Shown: positions 1 to 7,469, counted from the stretch's first letter. The stretch: 8,370 nucleotides of DNA from Pseudomonadota bacterium (GCA_021817355.1 JAKAVI010000202.1:1-8370); one strand, 5' to 3'. Made by a program: numbers and translations. Notes: generated by a model from the sequence alone, not told the origin.

Positions 1-1160
<1,160 letters not shown>

Positions 1161-1183
1161 GTCCGGTCTTTCGGGGAACACCA

Positions 1184-1189
1184 GTTATA
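1184..1189 (-). promoter_or_regulatory. Possible -10 element of the uvrA promoter
   Basis: Read on the minus strand this is TATAAC, five of six matches to the sigma-70 -10 consensus. It lies 23 bp before the uvrA ATG, so the transcript would have a leader of roughly 15-18 nt. No good -35 hexamer stands 17 bp upstream (GTTCTG is the best), so the call is tentative. Confidence 0.35.
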
Positions 1190-1229
1190 TGGCGGGCGCC
1201 AGCAGGCAGAACAAGCGCTGGCCCAAATT

Positions 1230-1244
1230 GAACAAATCATGAAC
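1230..1244 (-). promoter_or_regulatory. LexA (SOS) box upstream of uvrA, GTTC-N7-GTTC
   Basis: On the minus strand the sequence is GTTC-ATGATTT-GTTC, an exact match to the alphaproteobacterial LexA operator GTTC-N7-GTTC, a direct repeat unlike the CTGT-N8-ACAG palindrome of Enterobacteria. It sits 69 bp upstream of the uvrA start codon, in the only non-coding stretch before the gene. uvrA is a classic SOS gene, so position and target agree. LexA binding here would repress uvrA until DNA damage. Other GAAC tetramers at 1209-1212 and 1257-1260 (plus strand) are not correctly spaced. Confidence 0.85.
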
Positions 1245-1398
1245 AATATGCCGCAAGAACCCCAGATGGGCAATTGCGGCAGGGTCGTTGGCTTTGGCCT
1301 CGGGGGGCGGGCACGGCGGCGCGCTGCCTGAGGCGGAACGGTTAGGGAATTTTGCATTTCATCCTTCTGCCTGAACCGGGGCACCGGGTTAAGAGAAG

Positions 1399-1596
1399 GC
1401 GCCCTGGCGTGTCAGCTGCCACCCCGGACGGGTGGTGAGGGCCTTAGGAGCCCACACTGCTTTCTACGTTCTTGGCGCCTCCTGGATCTTCAAGGACGCA
1501 GTTGGTGAGGCTGCGGCAAGGAGGCAGAGGGGATCGCTTCGCCTTTTGTGGGCAAGCCCCCTTAAGGTGGTGTGCCTGCGGAGGAGTGATCGCGCC
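1399..1596 (+). ncRNA. Candidate structured non-coding RNA, possibly 6S RNA-like
   Basis: The gap between uvrA and the permease has no credible protein gene but shows nested complementarity. The outer ends GGCGC (1399-1403) and GCGCC (1592-1596) can pair. CCTTAGG (1442-1448) pairs with the CCTTAAGG region (1560-1567) with one bulge, continuing as GCCCACA (1450-1456) with TGTGGGC (1547-1553). Inside are GCCTCCT (1477-1483) with AGGAGGC (1519-1525) and a tip hairpin CGCAG/CTGCG (1497-1501/1511-1515). The result is a long interrupted rod of about 200 nt. On the plus strand there are short similarities to E. coli 6S RNA: GTTGGTGAG in the tip, an AAGG...GCCTGCGG block on the 3' arm, and an AGGAGCC block on the 5' arm. 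6S RNA sequesters sigma-70 RNA polymerase holoenzyme. The 5' closing arm fits that model poorly, there is no clear promoter or U-rich terminator, and the strand is not certain. I am fairly sure of structure, unsure of family. Confidence 0.45.
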
Positions 1597-1620
1597 CTGC
1601 CCCACGGTGTCTGCCTTGCG

Positions 1621-1630
1621 CTACCGGTAG
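1621..1630. repeat. Perfect 10-bp palindrome CTACCGGTAG
   Basis: A perfect palindrome lies just beyond the permease stop codon, followed by GCCCACA at 1631-1637. That heptamer repeats the one at 1450-1456, so the TGTGGGC at 1547-1553 has two possible pairing partners. Its role is unknown; it may belong to the 3' end of the permease transcript. Confidence 0.4.
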
Positions 1631-1645
1631 GCCCACAGCGGCGCC

Positions 1646-3136
1646 TCACGGGTCGGCGGTCGGGTCTTTCGTCAGGCTGAGCGTTCCGGCCAAGGTTCCA
1701 GGGATTATTGCGGCCGTGTCCGGCTGCCATGCCGGACGGTGTGCAGCATGAAACATGCCATAGCCAAAATAGATGCCAAAGCCCGCCGTGGTCCATACGC
1801 CGAGCCGGATCCACGTCGCGGCGGGCAGGCTGTACATCATGATCAGACAAATGGCGAGCCCAGCAGGCGCCACCACCCAGACCATGGGCGTGCGGAAGGG
1901 ACGCGATGCGTTGGGTTCGCGAACCCGCAGCAGCATGACGCCGACGCAGACCATGCTGAAGGCGCACAGCGTCCCGATTGAGACCAGCTCACTCAGGACA
2001 CCGATGGGAAAGAGCCCGGCCAGAGAAGCGGCGACGGCGCCCGTCATGATGGTGCCCAGGAACGGCGTACGAAACCGCGGATGCACGTAGCAGAAAATCG
2101 GAGGCAGGAAGCCGTCGCGTGCCATCGAATAGAATATGCGTGACTGACCATAGAGCCCTACAAAGGCCACGGAGGCAAGGCCGACCGTAGCACCGAACTC
2201 AACGACGATGGTGAGCCATTGCAGGGCCGGAATCTGGGAGACCGCAAAGGACACCGGATCGGCGACATCGAGTGTCCGATAGGAGGCAAGGCCTGTCAGC
2301 ACGAGCGCCATCAGGATGTAAAGTACGGTGCAGACGAGCAGCGAGGCCAGGATTCCGGCGGGCAGATCACGCTGTGGATTGCGTGCTTCCTGGGCTGCCA
2401 CCGAGACCGCATCAAATCCAATGTAGGCAAAAAACACGAGACCTGACGCAGCTAAAACTCCCGACCAGCCGAAATGACCGAAACTACCGGTATTGGGTGG
2501 AATAAATGGTTGCCAGTGGTACGCCTTGATATGGCCCGCGCCGAACAGGATCACAAGAAGTACAACGGTAATCTTAATAGCCACCATCATTGCGTTGGCG
2601 CGCGCTGTCTCGCGCACACCGGTGATTAGAAAGCTGCTGAGCAGTAATACAAGGCCGATGGCGGGAAGATTGATCACGGCACCAGTCAGGACAAGACCTT
2701 GCGTGTTTGAGAAGGTAAGCGGTGCGCTGCTCAGCGCTGGCGCCAGCACGATGCCGAAGCTTTTGAGAAATCCGACAAAATAGCCTGACCAGCCGACCGC
2801 CACGGCGGAAGCGGAGACGAGATACTCAAGGACAAGATTCCAGCCAACAAACCATGCCGTGCCGCGCCCCAGGGCGGCGTAGGAATAGCTGTAGGCGCTG
2901 CCAGCAACCGGATACATCGCGGCGAATTCGGCGTAGCACAATCCGGCGAAGAGACAGCCGATGCCGGAGATAACGAAGGAGATGACGATGGCCGGGCCGG
3001 CATACTTGGCGGCGGCGGTTCCTGTTATGACAAAAATGCCGCCGCCGATCACCGCACCGATGCCAAGTGCGGTCAATGTCCAGGGACCAAGATGACGTTT
3101 AAGCCCGGTGACGTCGGCAACGGGTGGCGCAGACAA
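1646..3136 (-). CDS. APC-superfamily amino acid permease (cationic amino acid transporter type)
   Basis: This is an inner-membrane secondary transporter of the amino acid-polyamine-organocation superfamily, closest to the CAT/YfnA-like permeases, which import amino acids using the proton gradient or by exchange. The 496-residue product has about 12 hydrophobic segments. The unwound TM1 substrate loop is seen as GIGAVIGGGIF (residues 25-35). YPVAGSAYSY (75-84) follows TM2, and FFAYIGFDAVSVAAQEARNP (235-254) is the TM6 hallmark. I chose the TTG at 3134-3136, read as Met, because GAGGAG (3146-3151) stands 9 nt upstream and the protein then begins just before the conserved LKRHLGPWTLTALGIG. A longer reading from 3409 would overlap the receptor gene and the hairpin at 3212-3242 and lacks family similarity. 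A GTG at 3161-3163 is another option. It follows the receptor after 113 bp on the same strand. Substrate cannot be told from sequence. Confidence 0.93.
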   Translation of the reverse strand: MSAPPVADVTGLKRHLGPWTLTALGIGAVIGGGIFVITGTAAAKYAGPAIVISFVISGIGCLFAGLCYAEFAAMYPVAGSAYSYSYAALGRGTAWFVGWNLVLEYLVSASAVAVGWSGYFVGFLKSFGIVLAPALSSAPLTFSNTQGLVLTGAVINLPAIGLVLLLSSFLITGVRETARANAMMVAIKITVVLLVILFGAGHIKAYHWQPFIPPNTGSFGHFGWSGVLAASGLVFFAYIGFDAVSVAAQEARNPQRDLPAGILASLLVCTVLYILMALVLTGLASYRTLDVADPVSFAVSQIPALQWLTIVVEFGATVGLASVAFVGLYGQSRIFYSMARDGFLPPIFCYVHPRFRTPFLGTIMTGAVAASLAGLFPIGVLSELVSIGTLCAFSMVCVGVMLLRVREPNASRPFRTPMVWVVAPAGLAICLIMMYSLPAATWIRLGVWTTAGFGIYFGYGMFHAAHRPAWQPDTAAIIPGTLAGTLSLTKDPTADP

Positions 3137-3145
3137 TGCGAACGT

Positions 3146-3151
3146 CTCCTC
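3146..3151 (-). promoter_or_regulatory. Ribosome binding site deciding a TTG start for the permease
   Basis: Minus-strand GAGGAG is a near-perfect Shine-Dalgarno sequence 9 nt before the TTG at 3134-3136. No in-frame ATG lies nearby, so this site is the main reason to prefer the TTG start. Confidence 0.6.
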
Positions 3152-3211
3152 GCTCTTGCGCACATCCCGGCGGGTTTCCGCGGGCTTGCGATGACATTCT
3201 TGAACGGACGG

Positions 3212-3242
3212 CGGCCACGTGGCCCCAGGGGGCACGTGGCCG
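3212..3242 (-). terminator. GC-rich hairpin after the receptor gene (terminator-like, no U-tract)
   Basis: CGGCCACGTG (3212-3221) and CACGTGGCCG (3233-3242) are perfect 10-bp inverted arms. After one G/G mismatch the stem continues with C/G pairs towards a tiny loop. It begins 7 bp after the receptor stop codon and lies before the permease ribosome binding site. The flanking minus-strand sequence is not T-rich, so it is not a classical intrinsic terminator. It could instead be a 3'-end stabilising or attenuating hairpin that lowers read-through into the permease. Confidence 0.55.
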
Positions 3243-3249
3243 TTCGGCG

Positions 3250-5379
3250 TCAGAATTTCCGCGTCAGCGTCAGATCCAGGGTGCGGCCCGTGCCATAGAA
3301 GCACTGACTGATAGAGGTGCAGCGAGAAATATAGGTTTTGTCGAACAGGTTCGAGGCGTTGAGCTGCAGTCGCCAGGGATAAAAATCGTAATGCAGGATT
3401 GCGTCCCACAGTACCACCGAGGGGTTGCGGAACTGATTGGCCGGATCGCCATAACTGCTGCTCAGATAGCGGATGCCGAGGCCGCCGCCAAAGCCGGCCA
3501 ATAGACCGGTTTGCAACGTATAATCGCCCAAGGCCGAGAATTTGTGCAATGGCACCATGGGCAGGCGCTTGCCAAGATCATTGCCATTGCTGCGGGTCAC
3601 CTGGGCATCGGTGTAAGTATAGGAGGCGTTGATCGTGATCTGGTTGTTGATCCGCGTCACCCCTTCCAGTTCGACGCCTTTGACCTCCGCGGCACCGGTT
3701 TGGACGCTGAAAAAGGCATGGGTAGGATCGGTCGTCAGGACGTTGTTCTCGTTAATGTCGTAGACGGCGAGGGTAGCCAGCGCCTGCACATTGCGTGGTA
3801 GGAATGTGGGTTCGAACTTAACGCCGGCTTCGACCTGATCGCCTGTGCTCGGCTTGAAGGGGTGGCCGGCAAAGTCGGCACCGGCGACCGGCTCAAACGA
3901 GGTTGCGTAGCTGACGTAGGGAGCCAGACCACTGTCAAACAGATAGTTGACTCCAGCACGGTAGGTGAAGGCCTGGTCGTTGCTCGGTCTGCCGAAGTTC
4001 TTGGTCGTGAGCCAGTCCTGTCGACCACTCAGCGTGAGGATCCAGCTGTGGTAGCGCGCCTGGTCCTCCGCATACAGTCCGGTCTGGCGCTGCACCTCCC
4101 GCGTATAGGGCAGGAACGGCGGAGTGGTGATCGCCATGCCGTAAACCGGCTTGAACAGATCGATAGGCGGTGCGAGCGAAAAGCCGTAGTCTGAATTGTC
4201 GCGATAATCTCGATAGTCAAGACCAAGCAATGCCTTGTTCTGGATCCTGCCGAGATTGAAATCGGCGTTGAGGCGGGAATCGACGTTGAACGATGTAATG
4301 GCCTCGCGGAAGGGGAAATTATAGCGCTCGACAGTGCGATAATCGACCGGAAGACCATTGCTGCCCGTCAGTAGACCTGCGCCATAGACATCCAGCATCT
4401 GGTTATGATTGTAGAAAAATTTGAGATTCTGCTCGAAAGTAAGCCAGCTGCTGAACTGATGATGCAGATCATAACCGATGCCATACTGGCTGCGGCGAAA
4501 GTCGTTATACTTGGTATCTCCAAGATTGGTACTCACCGGCACCTTGCCGAGCGGGTTGGGCAGAAGCACGCCGTAGGCTGGCAGGAAGCCCCCATCGCCA
4601 CCCCTGATGTCGTCATACTGATAATAGCTGAGCAGGGTCAGCATCGTCGCGGAGGAAATATTGAAGGTGAGCGCCGGGGCGACATAAACCCGGTTCGAAG
4701 TCTCGCCAGTGATCTGGGTGCCGCGCCTGCGCCACAACGCTGTGAAGCTGCCTTCGATGAGATCATCGCCATAAAGCGTGCCAGTGACGGTACCCGCCAA
4801 CTGCTTGTCGTCATGGCTGCCATACTGCACTTGCAGCTCGCCACCGAACTTGGCTTGGGGACGGCGGCTGGTCAAATTGATGATGCCGCCCGGCGGAGCC
4901 GAACCGTAAAGCGTCGATGCCGGTCCTTTGAGCACCTGCACACTCTGAAAGCCGTAGAGGTCGACGCCGACATTGGAAACCGAGCCAATTGGAGCCTGAA
5001 GTCCATCGATGTATTCGATGGGCTGAAAGCCGCGTAAGGTAAGCCAGTCATAGCGCTCATCGGTACCGAAATCCTCGCCGACAATTCCGGACGTGTAGCG
5101 CACGGCTTCACCGAGGTTCTGCTCGTCGAGCAACGAAATTTGATCGCGGTTGATGACTGAAATCGATTGTGGCACCTCAATCAGGGGTACCCCGAGCTTG
5201 GTCCCGATGTTCGAGGATTTGGGCACATAATGCGGTGCCGTCACGACCACCGTCTCGATCCCGTCACCTGCCTTGGCTGCCATTGCCGAGGCCAGCACCA
5301 GAACCGATGCAGAAAGTGCCAGGAGCGCCGAACGAGGAACCCGTCCGAGCCGTTCTACCCCGACCACATTGCGCTTCAT
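3250..5379 (-). CDS. TonB-dependent siderophore receptor, FhuA-like
   Basis: This outer-membrane receptor imports a ferric siderophore into the periplasm using TonB-ExbBD energy. It has 709 residues, the usual size. A signal peptide with hydrophobic core LLALSASVLVLASA ends near AAKA (cleavage after residue 37). A TonB box ETVVVTA follows at 42-48. The plug has VPQSISVINRDQI, a LTLRGF segment and VQVLKGPASTLYGSAPPGG, all typical of the TonB-siderophore subfamily. The barrel ends in the canonical terminal Phe (TLTRKF). Near the end, C687-x5-C693 followed by FYG matches the position and spacing of the C-terminal disulfide of E. coli FhuA, which suggests a hydroxamate-type ligand (ferrichrome or ferrioxamine), though this is inference. 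The ATG start has GGGGAG 6 nt upstream (5386-5391). It follows the hydrolase by 132 bp on the same strand. I see no clear Fur or iron-responsive box. Confidence 0.95.
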   Translation of the reverse strand: MKRNVVGVERLGRVPRSALLALSASVLVLASAMAAKAGDGIETVVVTAPHYVPKSSNIGTKLGVPLIEVPQSISVINRDQISLLDEQNLGEAVRYTSGIVGEDFGTDERYDWLTLRGFQPIEYIDGLQAPIGSVSNVGVDLYGFQSVQVLKGPASTLYGSAPPGGIINLTSRRPQAKFGGELQVQYGSHDDKQLAGTVTGTLYGDDLIEGSFTALWRRRGTQITGETSNRVYVAPALTFNISSATMLTLLSYYQYDDIRGGDGGFLPAYGVLLPNPLGKVPVSTNLGDTKYNDFRRSQYGIGYDLHHQFSSWLTFEQNLKFFYNHNQMLDVYGAGLLTGSNGLPVDYRTVERYNFPFREAITSFNVDSRLNADFNLGRIQNKALLGLDYRDYRDNSDYGFSLAPPIDLFKPVYGMAITTPPFLPYTREVQRQTGLYAEDQARYHSWILTLSGRQDWLTTKNFGRPSNDQAFTYRAGVNYLFDSGLAPYVSYATSFEPVAGADFAGHPFKPSTGDQVEAGVKFEPTFLPRNVQALATLAVYDINENNVLTTDPTHAFFSVQTGAAEVKGVELEGVTRINNQITINASYTYTDAQVTRSNGNDLGKRLPMVPLHKFSALGDYTLQTGLLAGFGGGLGIRYLSSSYGDPANQFRNPSVVLWDAILHYDFYPWRLQLNASNLFDKTYISRCTSISQCFYGTGRTLDLTLTRKF

Positions 5380-5400
5380 CGCCCACTCCCCTTGCGCCGC

Positions 5401-5417
5401 GTCGCCATGCCGGCGAC
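5401..5417 (-). repeat. Inverted repeat in the receptor 5' leader
   Basis: GTCGCC-ATGCC-GGCGAC forms a perfect 6-bp stem with a 5-nt loop, ending 10 bp before the receptor ribosome binding site. It could be a leader hairpin affecting translation or a small operator. No known site matches. Confidence 0.35.
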
Positions 5418-5471
5418 CTAAGCAAGTGTGAGGAGCTTTTAAACGCCCTGCATCTCCGGACGGGACGGAAA

Positions 5472-5483
5472 TTATCGCGATTA
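5472..5483 (-). promoter_or_regulatory. Possible promoter or operator element of the receptor gene
   Basis: TTATCGCGATTA is an imperfect palindrome around ATCGCGAT. On the minus strand it provides GATAAT, a good -10 hexamer, but no recognisable -35 is found 16-18 bp upstream. It is about 93 bp before the receptor start, in the 132-bp gap after the hydrolase, so the receptor may have its own promoter. Confidence 0.3.
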
Positions 5484-5511
5484 GGCCAGCGGTGAGGTGG
5501 AACTCGCCGTG

Positions 5512-6501
5512 TCAGGCGAGCTCTGCGCTCAGAAATGCGGCGCTCTCAGCAAGTGCCTGGTCGGCGAGGCGCGAGCATGACACCGCTTCAAGAAAGCTGT
5601 GAGTCGCGCCCGCATAGATTCTGAGTTCGGTTTCAACCCCGGCATCTTTCAGCCGCTGTGCCAGAAAAATACTTTGCTCACTGAGGATGTCACAGGTTCC
5701 TGCGAGCACGAAAGTATTGGGAAGGCCCTTGAGCGGAGCCTTGAGCGGGGTGGCATAGAGATCGGGGGGCGCGGCATTTGCCGGCAGGTAATTCAGCCAG
5801 AACTGGTCCATTTCGGCGGCGGTGAGCATGTAGCCAGGACCACCATAGCGGCGCGCGGCCTCGGCCGAGATCTCCTGAGCGAAAGCGCCATAGAGAAGCA
5901 GGAGGGCGCGCACGATGGCCTCACCGCTGGCGCACAGCTTGATGGCGGCAGAAAGGGCAAGATTGCCGCCGGCCGAATCGCCTCCAAGGGCCAAGGCTCC
6001 GGGTTTGAGACCGAAACGGGACGGCTCACGCGCCAAAAGCCTTGCAATAGCAAGCACCTGTTCCAGTGCCGCCGGATACTTGGCTTCGGGCGACAGCGCA
6101 TAGTCGACACCCACGACTGCAATCTGCGCACGGGCCGCGTATTCGCGCATGAGACGGTCATGGGAATCGATGCTGAATATTGTCCAGCCACCGCCGTGAA
6201 GGTAGATCAGTGCCGGTAGCTGGGGCGACGCATTGGGGCGATGGATGCGCACGCGCACGGAGCCATGTGGCGTCGGCAGGTGGAACTCATCGCTCTGATG
6301 CATCACCGGGCCGCCCTGGCGCCAGGGCAACCTGACTTTCTCGGCGATCTGGCGGGCCTCGCTCAGGGGCACCTGGTCGAACTCGGGATAGCGCGCATAG
6401 GCGCGAGCCATTTCGGCCGCAAAGCTGCGGATCTCGGGGTCAAGATCGTCGCCCGCCACGTCGCTCACATCCTTTCCATCGATGCGCGCCTGACGCGCCA
6501 C
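5512..6501 (-). CDS. Alpha/beta hydrolase, hormone-sensitive lipase family (esterase)
   Basis: This is a serine esterase of the HSL (family IV) type, probably cytoplasmic since no signal peptide is seen. In the 329-residue reading the oxyanion-hole motif HGGGW is at 102-106, the nucleophile elbow GDSAGG at 174-179 (Ser176), the acid in GTCDIL (Asp271) and the base in ATHSF (His301), giving a complete Ser-Asp-His triad. VDYALSPEAKYPAAL (132-146) is the family's strand-helix signature. The GTG at 6499-6501 has only AAAGGG very close to it; in-frame GTG codons at residues 12 and 15 could be the true start, the latter with AAAGGA upstream. The substrate is unknown. Its place upstream of a siderophore receptor on the same strand, and divergent from an AraC regulator, invites the idea of a siderophore or xenobiotic ester as substrate, but this is inference. 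Confidence 0.93.
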   Translation of the reverse strand: MARQARIDGKDVSDVAGDDLDPEIRSFAAEMARAYARYPEFDQVPLSEARQIAEKVRLPWRQGGPVMHQSDEFHLPTPHGSVRVRIHRPNASPQLPALIYLHGGGWTIFSIDSHDRLMREYAARAQIAVVGVDYALSPEAKYPAALEQVLAIARLLAREPSRFGLKPGALALGGDSAGGNLALSAAIKLCASGEAIVRALLLLYGAFAQEISAEAARRYGGPGYMLTAAEMDQFWLNYLPANAAPPDLYATPLKAPLKGLPNTFVLAGTCDILSEQSIFLAQRLKDAGVETELRIYAGATHSFLEAVSCSRLADQALAESAAFLSAELA

Positions 6502-6549
6502 CGCCCTTTGCCATCTTCAGCGGTCAGCATGAGGTGGCAGACCCGCCCC

Positions 6550-6567
6550 GTGACGTCTTTCTGTCAC
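6550..6567. promoter_or_regulatory. Inverted repeat GTGAC-N8-GTCAC in the divergent promoter region, possible operator
   Basis: Perfect 5-bp arms (6550-6554 and 6563-6567) are separated by 8 bp, with a nested TGACGTC at 6551-6557. The repeat lies in the 91-bp gap between the hydrolase and the AraC gene and covers the region where the -35 of the regulator promoter should be. It could bind the AraC protein or another dimeric regulator. It superficially resembles a CRP site, but the half-site spacing is wrong. Confidence 0.4.
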
Positions 6568-6580
6568 AAAACTTTAGACC

Positions 6581-6586
6581 TATACT
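6581..6586 (+). promoter_or_regulatory. Probable -10 element (TATACT) of a leaderless AraC-gene promoter
   Basis: TATACT matches five of six consensus bases. It ends 6 bp before the A of the regulator's ATG at 6593, so the expected transcription start falls on or next to the start codon. No consensus -35 is present at the usual distance (TTTCTG at 6558-6563), which would fit activator dependence. Confidence 0.5.
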
Positions 6587-6592
6587 CAGGGG

Positions 6593-7441
6593 ATGGACCT
6601 TACGCCGCATCATGCAGGATTGCTGTCGCCACAGGACCTGAAACCATTTCGGGCGGGCCAACGCAGCACCCGTGGCAGCGATTACCAAAATATCCCGCGA
6701 CCGGTAGCAGCTCTGGCCGATGAATATGCCGACGGTCATGTCGATCCCAGGCACAGCCATTTGCGTGGCCAGCTGCTCTACACGATTGCTGGTGTGATGA
6801 CGGTGGTTACCGAAGAGGCAAGTTTTGTTCTGCCGCCGCAGCGTGCGCTCTGGGTTCCCGGTGGTGTTGAACATGAGGCCCGCTGCCGTGGCCACGTCTC
6901 GGTGCGCACGCTCTACGTTCAGGAGGATCCTAGGCTCGGCCTGCCGGTGAGCTGTCGCGTGATCGAGGTATCCGATCTGCTGCGCGCGCTCATCGTCGAG
7001 GCGACCCGTATCCCGGTCGAATATGACGAGCAGGGCCGTGATGGCCAGGTGATGGCGCTCATTCTCGAAGAGCTTCGCCGCGCCCATATTGCTCCCCTGC
7101 ACGTGCCGATGCCGCGCGATCCGCGCCTAGTGCGGGTGTGCCGGGCCATCCTTGCGGATCCGGCACAAAACGAAGCCCTTGATGAATGGGCTGACGTGGC
7201 GGCGATGGGACGGCGTACCTTCACGCGAACTTTCCGCAAGGAAACAGGCATGAGCTTTGCCACTTGGCGCCAGACCGTGCGCCTGATGGAAGCCCTCTCC
7301 CGTCTGGCGACGGGGCATCCGGTCACCACCGTCGCCCTTGACGTCGGCTATAGCAGCCCCAGCGCCTTCACCGCCATGTTCCGCCGCGCATTTGGTGTGC
7401 CGCCGACGCATTATCTGCTTGAGCGCGGCGAGGAACTCTAA
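6593..7441 (+). CDS. AraC-family transcriptional regulator with N-terminal cupin domain
   Basis: This is a cytoplasmic DNA-binding regulator of 282 residues. The N-terminal part is a cupin-type effector domain with an H54-S-H56-x3-Q60 motif, then GQLLYTIAGVMTV and PPQRALWVPGGVEH, a pattern like the NimR/YeaM subgroup of E. coli. The C-terminal AraC domain has two helix-turn-helix units: roughly 196-221 (LDEWADVAAMGRRTFTR...) and 243-268, the latter with the hallmark GYSSPSAFTAMFRRAFGVPP from residue 252. The ATG is the only start after an in-frame TAG at 6575-6577. AGGGG abuts it directly with no spacing, so translation from a leaderless mRNA is likely. It is divergent from the hydrolase across 91 bp, the usual arrangement for local control of the divergent gene. 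The effector is unknown. NimR relatives often regulate a nearby transporter, so the receptor and permease are also possible targets. Confidence 0.95.
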   Translation: MDLTPHHAGLLSPQDLKPFRAGQRSTRGSDYQNIPRPVAALADEYADGHVDPRHSHLRGQLLYTIAGVMTVVTEEASFVLPPQRALWVPGGVEHEARCRGHVSVRTLYVQEDPRLGLPVSCRVIEVSDLLRALIVEATRIPVEYDEQGRDGQVMALILEELRRAHIAPLHVPMPRDPRLVRVCRAILADPAQNEALDEWADVAAMGRRTFTRTFRKETGMSFATWRQTVRLMEALSRLATGHPVTTVALDVGYSSPSAFTAMFRRAFGVPPTHYLLERGEEL

Positions 7442-7446
7442 TGGCC

Positions 7447-7469
7447 GTGGCCCTGCCCGCTAGGGCCGC
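7447..7469. terminator. Hairpin between convergent genes, probable bidirectional terminator
   Basis: GGCCCT (7449-7454) and AGGGCC (7462-7467) form a perfect 6-bp stem with a 7-nt loop, extendable by a wobble and a G-C pair. It sits in the 18-bp gap between the AraC stop (7439-7441) and the PaiB-like stop (7460-7462), overlapping the latter. It has no T-run on either side, so efficiency is uncertain. Confidence 0.5.

Noticed and set aside
1161..1398. A short protein gene upstream of uvrA (minus-strand frame 1154-1384)
   Set aside because: Composition is Pro/Arg/Cys-rich without a motif, it overlaps the LexA box and the uvrA start, and no family likeness is seen.
1399..1650. RNase P RNA, tmRNA or SRP RNA in the structured region
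   Set aside because: No GAGGAAAGTC block for RNase P, no T-loop GGTTCGA or tag reading frame for tmRNA, and the SRP tetraloop/asymmetric-loop consensus (GGAAGG...AGCAGCC) is not matched, only loosely echoed near 1515-1530.
1464..1967. 167-codon minus-strand frame overlapping the permease C-terminus and the ncRNA region
   Set aside because: Out of frame with the permease, whose membrane-protein reading is clear; the translation is His/Arg-rich with no family likeness.
3137..3409. Upstream extension of the permease to a 587-residue protein
   Set aside because: The extension overlaps the receptor's 3' end, spans a strong hairpin and is unlike any permease N-terminus; the TTG with GAGGAG is better.
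4405..5037. 210-codon plus-strand frame inside the receptor gene
   Set aside because: Antisense to well-conserved plug and barrel sequence, no recognisable motif.
5380..5511. Fur, Irr or RirA box before the siderophore receptor
   Set aside because: No sequence close enough to a Fur palindrome, and no TGA-N9-TCA iron-responsive operator, was found by eye; iron control remains likely from the gene family but is not shown by the sequence.
6548..6569. CRP/FNR-type site in the AraC-hydrolase gap
   Set aside because: TGTGA and TCAC half-sites are 10 bp apart on the minus strand rather than 6, so it is not a CRP site by consensus.
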